From CAYMZZ01 sp044463125 (GTDB lineage: Bacteria > Bacteroidota > Bacteroidia > Chitinophagales > Chitinophagaceae), in NCBI GenBank assembly GCA_044463125.1, contig JBIQMS010000004.1:62001-126000 (forward strand): DNA of 64,000 nucleotides, written 5' to 3'. Under the pieces are notes generated by a model. That model did not search any database. It saw nothing but the letters and a program-made list of their open reading frames with translations, and was not told the origin of the DNA. The position numbers were made by a program, and so were the translations under genes. Shown here piece by piece: positions 26,808 through 35,593 of this stretch. Within the stretch, counting starts at the first letter, position 1, and each line of letters starts with the position of its first letter.

Positions 26808-28109
26808 TTAGTGATTGTTTTTGTAAAATAGGGTTTTACGAAACAGAAGGATCATCATTATCAGGTACAGCAGGTGGCCAGCCGAATAGCCAATAGAACC
26901 ACCAATGCTTCCCCAGGCGTTAATGGCGAGTACACAAAACAACACCTGTGCGCCGGCGCTCACAAACTCAAAAAATACGTAAGCTTTTGTCATCGATTTG
27001 GCGATCATCACATAACCTAACACCCAGCCGGTCATTTTAAAAATGTCACCGGGCAACTGGTAAAGAAAGAATTTATCCATCTGCAGAAACTCGTCGGTGT
27101 ACAGCAAGTGGATTAGCAAATAACGGCTTAAATAGATACCCAGTGTGGCGACCAAAAGAAAGGGCACCAACAACTTATAAACGGAAAATATTTCCTTTTG
27201 CAGGGCAGCCTTTGTTTTCAGCTCTGTAAGCCTGGGTAGAAAATAAACGCTGAGTGAGGTGGTGACCACGAGCAGATACATGATGCTGATCTTATTGACC
27301 GCCTCCCATAAACCCGCTTCATGCAAACCCACTTCTCCGGGAAGCGGGTGGTCTGTAATATAATTCCGTACTATCAACTGGGCGGCAGGCATCAGTATTG
27401 CGGCCGCAATCGCCATTAATGAAAAATGGCTTAATTTGATTGCAGCAGACCTGCTGAAAATTTTCGTGAACTCACGCCATCGAAACCAGGGAGAGCGCGC
27501 TACCAGCACGAGGGTGATGAAGAATACAACGGATTGGTAGGTAACCACACCTATAAGCGCACCCAGTATGCCAAAGAGAACGGCCAATACTATGGCAAAC
27601 AGCAGACCTGTTACACTGGCAATGATGTTGGCGATAACATATTTCTTAAACTCCCTGAAACCATTCATTACTGAAATCAGCAACGCATTGAGTGCGTAGA
27701 GTGAAACGGTGACGCCAAAAGCATAAAATACATTCCGGTACTCATCGCTATTGAGTATGGTTCGGGAGAAATACCCGGCCCATATAATCAGCACCAGACC
27801 CGTAATCAGGGAAAGTACCAGTGTAATCCAAAAGCCGGTTCCGAGAAATATATTATATCGCCGGGGTGAATGAGAGTACTCCGCCGTAAATTTGGTCATG
27901 CCGGCATTGATGCCGCCATTGGAGATACCAAGCACCATTGTCGTAAAATTGTTTAACTGGCCCAGTAACGCAATACCGGGAGGGCCAATGATGGCGGCGA
28001 CTACCTTTACGCTAACGAGTCCCGCCAGCATCTTGACGACGGTGGCTATAGCGTTTAGGGAGGATACTTTTACAATATCAGTCGATAATATTTTCTTTAC
28101 GCGTATCAA
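26808..28109 (-). CDS. O-antigen/exopolysaccharide flippase (Wzx-like)
   Basis: 433 residues with about 12 hydrophobic helices. The beginning (VKVVAAIIGPPGIALLGQLNNF) and NGGINAGMTKFTAEYS match the MATE-like polysaccharide transporter group that moves lipid-linked units across the inner membrane. It is the first membrane component after the UpxY gene, from which it is separated by a gap with a hairpin at 28189-28211. Confidence 0.9.
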   Translation of the reverse strand: MIRVKKILSTDIVKVSSLNAIATVVKMLAGLVSVKVVAAIIGPPGIALLGQLNNFTTMVLGISNGGINAGMTKFTAEYSHSPRRYNIFLGTGFWITLVLSLITGLVLIIWAGYFSRTILNSDEYRNVFYAFGVTVSLYALNALLISVMNGFREFKKYVIANIIASVTGLLFAIVLAVLFGILGALIGVVTYQSVVFFITLVLVARSPWFRWREFTKIFSRSAAIKLSHFSLMAIAAAILMPAAQLIVRNYITDHPLPGEVGLHEAGLWEAVNKISIMYLLVVTTSLSVYFLPRLTELKTKAALQKEIFSVYKLLVPFLLVATLGIYLSRYLLIHLLYTDEFLQMDKFFLYQLPGDIFKMTGWVLGYVMIAKSMTKAYVFFEFVSAGAQVLFCVLAINAWGSIGGSIGYSAGHLLYLIMMILLFRKTLFYKNNH

Positions 28110-28188
28110 ACAGGTACAGTTATTATTTCAGGTATAGTTCAAAACCAACAATTGTCGCGGGTTCTGACTATATATAAAAGTAGCCAAT

Positions 28189-28211
28189 CCCGCAAAGACC
28201 GGTTTTGCGGG
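28189..28211 (-). terminator. GC-rich hairpin between upxY-like and wzx-like genes (possible attenuator)
   Basis: CCCGCAAA at 28189-28196 pairs perfectly with 28204-28211 around a seven-base loop. On the minus strand it lies downstream of the UpxY stop codon and upstream of the flippase start. There is no immediate U-tract, so it may be an attenuator or pause site instead of a full terminator. Confidence 0.4.
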
Positions 28212-28252
28212 GGGCAATCGTTTCGCTACAATCAAATAAATCCAGGGGGAAA

Positions 28253-28789
28253 TTATACGGCCCTCTTATTGAGTTCGGCAAGCGGGCGTACAGGTTCTTC
28301 GATATTACCGGGTATTTCTGCTACTAAAGAATAACCCAGCGAAGGCAGCATAATCTTCACCATATTGGTGCGGATCTGCACAATTTTTCCTTCCCACATC
28401 ATCAACGGTCCGTTAATGATCCGTACCCGCTCATCGAGGTTAACGGAAGCTTTTTCCAAAGTTACGTGTTCGTATTCCGTCAGAAATTTGCGAATCGTAT
28501 CAATCTCTTCCGGACGAATAATGGCTGGTTGGTTCAGCCAGTGTATGAAGTTGACCACGCCGTCCACTTCACGGATTTTGGCGTGATCGGCCGGGGAAGC
28601 ATAAACAAAAATAAGCGAACTGAAGAGCGGCTCATAGTGCGGCCTTTTGCGATCGCTCCAATGGCGCCCGGTTCGGTTGAGCGGACAATAGCTCTCCCAT
28701 TTTTTCTTTTCCAGCGTTTCAGCCACTCTTTTTTCCCATCTGGGTCTTGTGTAGAGCGCATACCACTGCTTTGTCGTCGTCATGTTCAT
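28253..28789 (-). CDS. UpxY-type NusG-like transcription antiterminator
   Basis: 178 residues. The N-terminus WYALYTRPRWEKRVAETL is the NusG NGN domain; RPHYEPLFSSLIFVYAS and VVNFIHWLNQPAIIRPEEI continue it, and a KOW-like end (VRIINGPLMMWEGKIVQI) follows. Specialised NusG paralogues of the UpxY/RfaH group let RNA polymerase read through early stops in long polysaccharide operons. Here it is the third gene, after wza and wzc and before the biosynthetic genes, which is consistent with control of the distal part. Confidence 0.9.
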   Translation of the reverse strand: MNMTTTKQWYALYTRPRWEKRVAETLEKKKWESYCPLNRTGRHWSDRKRPHYEPLFSSLIFVYASPADHAKIREVDGVVNFIHWLNQPAIIRPEEIDTIRKFLTEYEHVTLEKASVNLDERVRIINGPLMMWEGKIVQIRTNMVKIMLPSLGYSLVAEIPGNIEEPVRPLAELNKRAV

Positions 28790-28896
28790 GATGGTTAGTT
28801 TTTTAGGTTACAGAGATGATAGCTTGACAATCGAGGTATTCAGAGGTACGGTCTTTATATTGTTGGGTAGTTTAAGGCCTCACCCCGGGCCTATCA

Positions 28897-31236
28897 TCAT
28901 ACTTTGGATTGATATTTTTTCCGGGTTTTCGATTTCTTACCATATGCTGTATTGTGGATATAGCCATATCCATACCCGTAGCCATAACCATTTTTGGTAA
29001 AGCCGCGTGAACGGATGCCGTTAAACACAATACGCATATTCTGCAACTGGTTGCCCGATGTGTCTTCGTCAAGGCGTTCCAGGAAGGTCTTGGGCGTATA
29101 TTTATGTTTTACCACGTACAGGGTCAGGTCGCAAAGCGGTGATAGCACATAAGCGTCGGACAGCAGGCTGGCAGGCGCAGAGTCCACCACTACCACATCA
29201 AATACATCATCGAGATATTTCAATAATTCTTTGGTGCGATCGCTCATCAGTAATTCCGACGGATTATCAGGCAGTGGGCCAGCAGGCAGGAAGAAGAGGT
29301 TGTCGTTCACAGCAGTGCGGCGAATGATTTCTTCCGGCTCACAATCACCCTCCAGGTAATTGCTGGCTCCTGTTTCATAATCCACATTCAGTTTGGTGCT
29401 CAGCGACGGATTGGCAAGGTCAAATTCTACCAGTACCACTTTCTTGCCGGTGAGGGCAATACTTTGCGCCAGGTTGAGGGCGATAAAACTTTTTCCTTCA
29501 CCTGAAATGGTGGATGTAACGAGAATTCTTTTCTTTCCGGCATTGCCTCCTACATAGCCAATGGAGGTACGCATACGACGAAATTGTTCGGCGATGAATG
29601 TGCGTTTGCCTTCCTGAATTACCAATGGGTCTTTTGATTTTTCCAGGCTGATTTCACCAATGATGGGAGCATCCGTGAGATTTTCGATTTCGTGACGGTA
29701 CATCACCTTACGGTTCAGCATTTCTTTCAACGAAATCAAGCCAGCGGGAATTCCCATCGCAAAAATCAATGACACCAGATAAATCAGTTTGCCTTTGGGA
29801 GAAACCGGGTCGGAAGTGGCCTGGGCATTATCCACAATCCGTGTATCGATCAGGTTCTGTTTCAGCGTTAAATCACTTTCTGTTTTCTTTTGCTCCAGGT
29901 ATGCATACAGGTTGCTTTTGATGGCTTGCTGACGATTAATATCAATCAACTCGCGCTCCACCTGTGGAATGCTTTGCAACTGACCGAGGTAATTATTATT
30001 GGTCGTTTGCAGGCTAAGCTTGGTTGTTTCCAGGCCATTACGCTGGTTGCGAATTCCTTCGAGAATGCCCGGTTTCATTTTATTGATCCGGTCGCGGATA
30101 GCTGTCAGTGAAGGGTGGTTCTCACCCGTTGTTTTCTTCAGTTTCTCATAGTTCAACTCTTCCTCATACAGCTTTGTTACCAGGCTGCTTATGGCAGGGT
30201 CTTTTACGCCAACTGGCAATACACCGCCTTCAGCAGCAATTTCTTTCTTCTTCACATATTCTTCCACATCGCTCAGCACGCTGAGTTGATTGCTTACTTC
30301 AGCCAGTTTCTGATCGTTCTCGGTAATATTTTTCAGGTACAACTGTCCCTGTGTACTGATGTCAACTGCTCCGCGGGAAGCCTTAAAGGTTTGCGCCCTC
30401 TTTTCAATATCCGCCAGTTCTTGCTCCACCACCGCCAGTCGTTCACGGATAAAGTCTGAAGCACTCGACGCAAGGCGGTTTTTCTCAGCAAGATTGGCAT
30501 CGTTGTAAACGGAAATCAACTCGTTAAGTATGTCTTCTCCGCGACGGGGATCCGTATCCTTAATCTTCAAAACGATTACGGTTGTGAGCTTCGATGGTGC
30601 GGTAGTACGGAAACTTCCACGCAATCCGGAAACCACATTGCGCACCGTATTGAGCGAAAAATAAAGGGGCTTCTCAGGGTTGTGTGTCTTCTTGTCGTTA
30701 AGTCGGAAATTCAGCAGACCCCATGGCGTTTCAACAGGTTTCTCAATGGGGTATTTTTGCCCGGCGATGGATACGGTGCTGTCTTTTTCGTTGTAACTGA
30801 ATTCGATTTTGGGTGCTATTCCAATTTTCTCCGGAAATACAGCCTCCACTTTTATGGGCGAACTGGTATAGGCTGATTGGGGAATCAGGTCGTCGCTCTC
30901 ATAAAAGGATGCATATAAGCCCAGGTTCTTTACCACATCGGTCATCAGGGCGTTCGACTTGAGTATCTCAATTTCGTTATCCACCACTTTTTTACCTTCT
31001 ACCTGGTTGAAAGAGTTGATAACATCTTCACCACGGGTTTCCTTCTCTTCCTTCAGCATGATGGAAGCGGTAATTTCGTATTGAGGCGCTGTTGTGCGCA
31101 GGTAAAACCAGGCCGCGAAAAGGCAGGCGATGATACAAAAGATAAACAGAGGCCAATAGGGGAAATACTTGAACAGTATCGCGCCTATGAGCGATTTGCT
31201 TTCCTTGGTTGCTGATTTATTTAAGGGTGCTGACAT
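28897..31236 (-). CDS. Wzc-like polysaccharide co-polymerase and tyrosine autokinase
   Basis: 779 residues from the ATG at 31236; a longer reading would overlap the end of the wza gene. Domains: N-terminal Wzz with a first helix (WPLFIFCIIACLFAAWFYLR), a long coiled-coil region (about residues 240-450), a second helix (LIYLVSLIFAMGIPAGLISL), then a BY-kinase domain with Walker A TISGEGKS, Walker A' VVLVEFDLA and Walker B DVVVVDSAP. The tail is a Gly-Tyr run (GYGYGYGYGYIHNTAY) followed by a basic end, the site of autophosphorylation. It controls chain length and export with Wza. The Walker A' Glu-Phe-Asp is unusual; most relatives have Asp-x-Asp. Confidence 0.92.
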   Translation of the reverse strand: MSAPLNKSATKESKSLIGAILFKYFPYWPLFIFCIIACLFAAWFYLRTTAPQYEITASIMLKEEKETRGEDVINSFNQVEGKKVVDNEIEILKSNALMTDVVKNLGLYASFYESDDLIPQSAYTSSPIKVEAVFPEKIGIAPKIEFSYNEKDSTVSIAGQKYPIEKPVETPWGLLNFRLNDKKTHNPEKPLYFSLNTVRNVVSGLRGSFRTTAPSKLTTVIVLKIKDTDPRRGEDILNELISVYNDANLAEKNRLASSASDFIRERLAVVEQELADIEKRAQTFKASRGAVDISTQGQLYLKNITENDQKLAEVSNQLSVLSDVEEYVKKKEIAAEGGVLPVGVKDPAISSLVTKLYEEELNYEKLKKTTGENHPSLTAIRDRINKMKPGILEGIRNQRNGLETTKLSLQTTNNNYLGQLQSIPQVERELIDINRQQAIKSNLYAYLEQKKTESDLTLKQNLIDTRIVDNAQATSDPVSPKGKLIYLVSLIFAMGIPAGLISLKEMLNRKVMYRHEIENLTDAPIIGEISLEKSKDPLVIQEGKRTFIAEQFRRMRTSIGYVGGNAGKKRILVTSTISGEGKSFIALNLAQSIALTGKKVVLVEFDLANPSLSTKLNVDYETGASNYLEGDCEPEEIIRRTAVNDNLFFLPAGPLPDNPSELLMSDRTKELLKYLDDVFDVVVVDSAPASLLSDAYVLSPLCDLTLYVVKHKYTPKTFLERLDEDTSGNQLQNMRIVFNGIRSRGFTKNGYGYGYGYGYIHNTAYGKKSKTRKKYQSKV

Positions 31237-31252
31237 AATTTTACTATCTGAC

Positions 31253-32056
31253 TTATTGAATAACGCGGTCTGCCACAATTGCTGCCAGCGACAAGCCGCT
31301 GAACAGGATGGGGAGCCACTGGTTTGACCTGCCCGCGCTGGCCACCTTCGCCTTATTGGGCTCTACGTAAACGATATCGTTTGAACGCAGATAATAATAA
31401 GGGGAAGTAAATATTTCATTCGAGTTCAGGTTTAATCGGGTTATGGTCTTGCGGCCTCCATCCTCTCTTATCACCATCACATTTTCCTTCTTCCCGTAAA
31501 TGGTGATATCGCCTGCCAGGCCAATGGCTTCGAGCAGCGAAATCTTTTCATTGGGTACACTAACCACCGAGGGACGGTTCACTTCGCCCAACACAGTTAC
31601 ACGGAAGTTCATGAAGCGAATACTTACCAAAGGCTCCACCAATAATTTCTTATCAAGTATCGCTTTCACAATATTTTTCTGCAGTTCATCCTTGGTAAGA
31701 CCGGCGGCCTTTATAGGTCCCAACAAAGGAAGTTGCACGCTTCCGTCCACACCCACCAGGTAACCTGCGGCACTGCCCAGGGTGGCCGACGTGGCAATGC
31801 CTTCTGTACCACGCGCAGGTTCTGTGTTCAGAATAGCGGAAGCTTCTTCGTTGGGGCTGCTAATGGTTATACTGAGGATATCATTTTGCTGAATCACCGC
31901 TTCAGGAATCGGTGTATTGGTAGCGATGGTGCCGTCCAAAGCATCAGGGAAATATTTCGCCTTACGGGTATTGATACAGGAACTGAACATTACCAGGAAG
32001 ATTGAAAGCAGCGAAATTTCAAAAAGTACAGATTTACGGTCTAGTTTTCTTAACAT
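31253..32056 (-). CDS. Wza-like polysaccharide export lipoprotein
   Basis: 267 residues. A lipoprotein signal ends at FSSC (about residue 27). The Poly_export region (QQNDILSITISSPNEEA, VDGSVQLPLLGPIKAAGLT) is followed by a SLBB domain (VTVLGEVNRPSVVSVPNEKISLLEAI, NDIVYVEPNKAK), and a C-terminal hydrophobic helix could span the outer membrane as in Wza. It forms the outer-membrane channel for the polymer. First gene of the operon; ATG start at 32056. Confidence 0.92.
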   Translation of the reverse strand: MLRKLDRKSVLFEISLLSIFLVMFSSCINTRKAKYFPDALDGTIATNTPIPEAVIQQNDILSITISSPNEEASAILNTEPARGTEGIATSATLGSAAGYLVGVDGSVQLPLLGPIKAAGLTKDELQKNIVKAILDKKLLVEPLVSIRFMNFRVTVLGEVNRPSVVSVPNEKISLLEAIGLAGDITIYGKKENVMVIREDGGRKTITRLNLNSNEIFTSPYYYLRSNDIVYVEPNKAKVASAGRSNQWLPILFSGLSLAAIVADRVIQ

Positions 32057-32277
32057 AAAAGGTATAGTTATGAAACCAATTGTTCCATTTACAAAAAAGG
32101 CATGCCAGCCAGATTTTGCTCTAATCAGGTGTTAATAGGTGCTACTACGAGATGCTCGTTTCAGAAGAATTGGAAGCTGATGCTACAAGGTTAGGGCGGA
32201 CTTCAATAGGAAGGATAGTATAGAAATGACCCCACTAAACTATAGTAATATTACGGAACAGAATTGTTCTTTTTTGT
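32057..32277 (-). promoter_or_regulatory. Upstream/leader region of the exopolysaccharide operon
   Basis: 221 bases between the Wza start and the upstream gene on the same strand. It is AT-rich, without an open frame of note. It must contain the operon promoter unless transcription reads through from the gene at 32278. I could not choose a promoter with confidence, and no clear terminator for the upstream gene is visible. Confidence 0.35.
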
Positions 32278-33429
32278 TCACAGTGGGTGGCCGGTCTTTT
32301 TCGGCCTTTTTTTCGGTCTCCCAAAGGTAAAAAATCCTGTTTCCGAAGCAAGTATATCCAGATGTTTTTTTTCTTTCCCTGTCTTACGGGTGAGTGCGAG
32401 TAACAATAAATGCTGGTATTTACGGGTAAGCGCGCTGACCGGAACAGGCTCAGTGGCCATAGTTGCTCCCGGAATGGCTCTGCGCGCCGGATTCATGCGG
32501 CTTTTGATGATATATTCCCAAAGCTGAAAAGGGAAGAGGCTCTGCGCTTTGCTGGAGAAGCTTAACAGGGATTTGCCCCGCCTTATAAATTCCGCGGCTT
32601 CATCAAAGTGGCCGGTCAGCACCAGAGCTTCGCAAATAGCCAGTTCAAAGTCGGGATACGTGGGAATAGGAATATTGCGGCTCCCGGCCAGAAGCGATAC
32701 AAGATACTTGGTAGCATCGGCCAAAATGGGCTCGATGGGTTCCTTATGTTGCTGTGCGTGAAAAATGCGGGCGGCCATCCACCGACCCAGTATATGTGAT
32801 GGGCAACTTCCGGATATCTTTAGTTCGCCCAGGGCTTGCATATGCTTTTCCAATTGATCCGGTTCATCGACCAGCCAGTACCGTAATACCTGCACGGAAT
32901 GCGCAAATAACCGCGGTTCGTCTGCTGTGCTCGCTTGTAAATAGTAAAATAAGCCATCCCCATAAAAACCCTGGAGATGATCCATATTCACCGACATCTC
33001 GAAATAATAGTAGCGGCCAGCTTCCGTACGCGAGACTTCCCGGTGGAAACGGTCAACTATACCGGGGTTACCTTCCAAAAAGACCGCTGTTTGTTCCACC
33101 ACGGCTTCCGCCGTGGGGTTATGACCTTCCGTTACCGGCATGTGGCGATAAAGCCCTATCAGAAAATGCATCACGGAATCCACACTGGTCGACATTTCTT
33201 CCTTCGGGATCGTTCGGATTCTGGACAGATCCTCCAGTGAGTCGAAGCCACAATATTTCAGGAATATGCTGATGGTGGAAGGCGAGGGGTTGTACTGAGT
33301 TGGCACCAATCCAAAAAACCGGCGAAGCGTATTACTGTTTACGGAATAACCTGTCTTCTGCCGAATATCTTCCACCAGTTGCAAACAATCGCGGGAGGAA
33401 AGCACTTTCCGCCCGAAACTATTTTCCAA
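32278..33429 (-). CDS. Unknown protein with N-terminal DNA-binding-like helices
   Basis: 383 residues as read from the TTG at 33429. The N-terminus (RDCLQLVEDIRQKTGYS, NTLRRFFGLV, SISIFLKYCGF-like) looks like a helix-turn-helix of the kind found in a Chitinophagaceae-specific group; the rest is helical and could be TPR-like (FDEAAEFIRRGKSLL). It ends in a basic tail (GRPKKRPKKTGHPL). In-frame codons before the TTG continue the pattern (SILRRELENSFGRKVL), so the true start may be a rare codon a few residues upstream, right at the edge of the heptamer repeat. Its place before the Wza operon suggests a regulator, but this is inference. Confidence 0.6.
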   Translation of the reverse strand: MENSFGRKVLSSRDCLQLVEDIRQKTGYSVNSNTLRRFFGLVPTQYNPSPSTISIFLKYCGFDSLEDLSRIRTIPKEEMSTSVDSVMHFLIGLYRHMPVTEGHNPTAEAVVEQTAVFLEGNPGIVDRFHREVSRTEAGRYYYFEMSVNMDHLQGFYGDGLFYYLQASTADEPRLFAHSVQVLRYWLVDEPDQLEKHMQALGELKISGSCPSHILGRWMAARIFHAQQHKEPIEPILADATKYLVSLLAGSRNIPIPTYPDFELAICEALVLTGHFDEAAEFIRRGKSLLSFSSKAQSLFPFQLWEYIIKSRMNPARRAIPGATMATEPVPVSALTRKYQHLLLLALTRKTGKEKKHLDILASETGFFTFGRPKKRPKKTGHPL

Positions 33430-33460
33430 TTCACGTCGCAGGATGGATAGCTGGTCGATG

Positions 33461-33518
33461 GTTTTAGGGTTTAAGGTTTAGGGTTTAAGGTTTAAACATT
33501 AAACCTTAAACCTTCAAC
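33461..33518. repeat. GTTTARR heptamer hairpin array
   Basis: Left arm: five heptamers, GTTTTAG-like first, then GTTTAAG, GTTTAGG, GTTTAAG and GTTTAAA (33461-33496). Right arm: ATTAAAC, CTTAAAC and CTTCAAC (33498-33518). There is almost no loop. It sits between plsX and the gene at 32278, both on the minus strand, 5 bases past the plsX stop codon. Confidence 0.85.
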
Positions 33519-33523
33519 TTTTC

Positions 33524-34468
33524 TCAAAACTTCCCTGCCATTTCCTTCAACACATTCGTCCGCAACATTTTCTCGGCTACGCCAATCATGTTGTGGAATG
33601 CGGTAGCTCCGGAAATGCCATGGCCTATTATTACGGGTTTGGATACTCCCAAAACCGGAGTACCGCCATAATTTTCAAAATTGAAGCGTTCAAAATAGGG
33701 GTTCTCAATTTGCTGCGCCTTGCTGATATCGTAAAGCGATTCCGCCATCTTCAGAATGATGTTTCCGGTAAATCCTTCGCAAACCATTACATCGGCCTTG
33801 CTTTGGAAAACATCACGCCCTTCAATATTCCCTATAAAATGAATATGCGGATTCTCTTTCAGTAGGGGATAAGTGGCCTGCGCCAGGAGATTGCCCTTCC
33901 CTTCTTCTTCCCCCACATTCAGCAATCCAACACGGGGCTTATCAATTCCCAAAATCTGGCGCGCATATACAGAACCCATCACGGCAAACTGATTCAATTG
34001 TTCAGGTTTGCAGTCCGCATTCAGACCTACATCCAACAAAAGGCCCGTACCGCCATTTTGCATGGGTATTATGGTTGAAATGGTAGGTCTGATAATACCT
34101 TCAATGGCTTTTATGCTAAATAAGGTTCCCACCAGCATGGCGCCGGTATTGCCGGCACTGATAAAAGCGTCAATTCCCCCGGTTGCGAGTTGCTGGAATC
34201 CAAGGCTGATGGAAGATTGAGGTTTTTCTTTCAATGCCTTCGTGGGATGTTCGTGCATGCCAATTACTTCGCTGGCGTGTACAATATCATATGCCTGCAC
34301 GCCGGAGAGCCATTCTGCCGCAAGGCTTTTCAGTTGCGTTTCGTCGCCGATCAACACCAATTTCAAGTCCTGGCTTCCTTCTTTCAAATAGGTGCTTATT
34401 CCTTTCACCGCTTCCAATGGCGCATAATCGCCACCCATCATGTCTATCCCAATTTTCAACATGTCCAT
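33524..34468 (-). CDS. plsX: Phosphate acyltransferase PlsX
   Basis: 314 residues. LKIGIDMMGGDYAPLEAVKG is the PlsX hallmark start; SAGNTGAMLVG, PTISTIIPMQ, LLDVGLNADCKPEQL, VGLLNVGEEEGKGN and VCEGFTGNIILKMAE are conserved blocks. PlsX converts acyl-ACP to acyl-phosphate for phospholipid synthesis and is peripheral to the membrane. Either of two ATGs (34468 or 34462) is possible. Downstream of rpmF on the same strand, but a terminator lies between them, so it probably has its own promoter in 34469-34588. Confidence 0.95.
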   Translation of the reverse strand: MDMLKIGIDMMGGDYAPLEAVKGISTYLKEGSQDLKLVLIGDETQLKSLAAEWLSGVQAYDIVHASEVIGMHEHPTKALKEKPQSSISLGFQQLATGGIDAFISAGNTGAMLVGTLFSIKAIEGIIRPTISTIIPMQNGGTGLLLDVGLNADCKPEQLNQFAVMGSVYARQILGIDKPRVGLLNVGEEEGKGNLLAQATYPLLKENPHIHFIGNIEGRDVFQSKADVMVCEGFTGNIILKMAESLYDISKAQQIENPYFERFNFENYGGTPVLGVSKPVIIGHGISGATAFHNMIGVAEKMLRTNVLKEMAGKF

Positions 34469-34588
34469 GCAAGATTTAGTTCATGATATCTCAGCTATCC
34501 ACTATTCCTTTTTGCCCCTGCAAATTAGCAAATGGTATTGGAAATGTTGCGTGAATCTTGGGCGAAAGAAAGATTGCCAATTGGGCAT

Positions 34589-34633
34589 AAAAAAATTCCA
34601 ATCCGGCAGAACAGTGTTCTCCCGGCTTGGAAT
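34589..34633 (-). terminator. Terminator after rpmF
   Basis: ATTCCAA at 34595-34601 pairs with TTGGAAT at 34627-34633, with CCGG/CCGG and AGAACA/TGTTCT pairing inside. On the minus strand it is followed by seven T residues. It separates rpmF from plsX. Confidence 0.85.
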
Positions 34634-34672
34634 CTATTGAACGAAACCCGAAACGATGGAACGGGTTGCGAC

Positions 34673-34867
34673 TTACTTTTTCACAGGCGACTGCTCAGCC
34701 ACCAGCTTGCCTTTGTAGTACAGCTTTCCTTCGCTCACATGCGCACGGTGACGCAGATGCAGTTCCCCGGTGCTGCTGTCGGTTGACAGGGTAGCGGTGC
34801 TGGCCTTATAGTGTGTCCGGCGTTTTGCGCTGCGTTGCTGACTGTGTCGGCGTTTGGGATTTGGCAT
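34673..34867 (-). CDS. rpmF: Ribosomal protein L32
   Basis: 64 residues: PNPKRRHSQQRSAKRRTHYK is the canonical L32 start, followed by LHLRHRAHVSEGKLYYKGK. A component of the large ribosomal subunit. No cysteine is present, so it lacks the zinc-ribbon Cys pairs seen in Zn-binding L32 forms. It follows the DUF177 gene by 49 bases, the usual pairing, and is closed by a terminator. Confidence 0.96.
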   Translation of the reverse strand: MPNPKRRHSQQRSAKRRTHYKASTATLSTDSSTGELHLRHRAHVSEGKLYYKGKLVAEQSPVKK

Positions 34868-34916
34868 AACTTAACAATTAATCTATTTCAGAATTCGGTT
34901 CTACTTGTGTTGTGGC

Positions 34917-35462
34917 CTATTCAAGGCCCTTGAATTTTTCCAATCCTTTCCAGATTGGATTTTCTTTTGGCTTCTCTTCACTGGACTCCAGCTTCTTCAA
35001 CATGTCGAGCGCTTTTGGGTTGCAATAAGGTCCGTTCATTTTTTCAAATTGACAGGTCTTTTGCATGGGTATGCTCAGGTTGATGAATTCATAAATCCAT
35101 TCGGCAACATCCAGGTGACTTTCTCCCCGGCTTATATAATATACATCCGGGTCATCTTCCTGCTCATTCATCAGTTCGGGTTCTTCTACCATCTTCACAG
35201 TGATGGTGAATTCGTCCCAAAGTTCAAAGGGCAGGGGATTATTGCAACGGTCGCAGGTAACTTCCAAACTTCCGCCGATTTCAAACTTCAGCTGCATAAA
35301 GCTGTTTTTCTTGTCGAGCGAAAGTTTTACCTGAGCTTTGCAATTACGAAAATCCTGTTGTTGAAAAGCCTCAAAGAACTTATCTCCAATCGCGTAGTTA
35401 TATTCATGGACGCCGGGCTTCAGTCCCACGAAAGCTATCTCATATTCCCGACGGTAGCCCAT
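34917..35462 (-). CDS. DUF177 (YceD-like) protein
   Basis: 181 residues. The conserved core is EVTCDRCNNPLPFELWDEFTI with the CxxC pair near residue 80, and GESHLDVAEWIYEFINLSIPM further on; NPKALDMLKKLE follows. Members are encoded beside rpmF and are linked to 23S rRNA accumulation or L32 handling. The C-terminus PIWKGLEKFKGLE is typical of the Bacteroidota form. Confidence 0.88.
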   Translation of the reverse strand: MGYRREYEIAFVGLKPGVHEYNYAIGDKFFEAFQQQDFRNCKAQVKLSLDKKNSFMQLKFEIGGSLEVTCDRCNNPLPFELWDEFTITVKMVEEPELMNEQEDDPDVYYISRGESHLDVAEWIYEFINLSIPMQKTCQFEKMNGPYCNPKALDMLKKLESSEEKPKENPIWKGLEKFKGLE

Positions 35463-35593
35463 AACGCGACTTTTTAAAGAGTTGGCAAAGGTAAGGGAAT
35501 TTGCGGAAAAATTTGGGAAGAATTCGGATTATTTTCGGGCCAAGTCCATAATTTAACGGCCTGATTCATAATTGATTTAAAACTAATGCGCTG

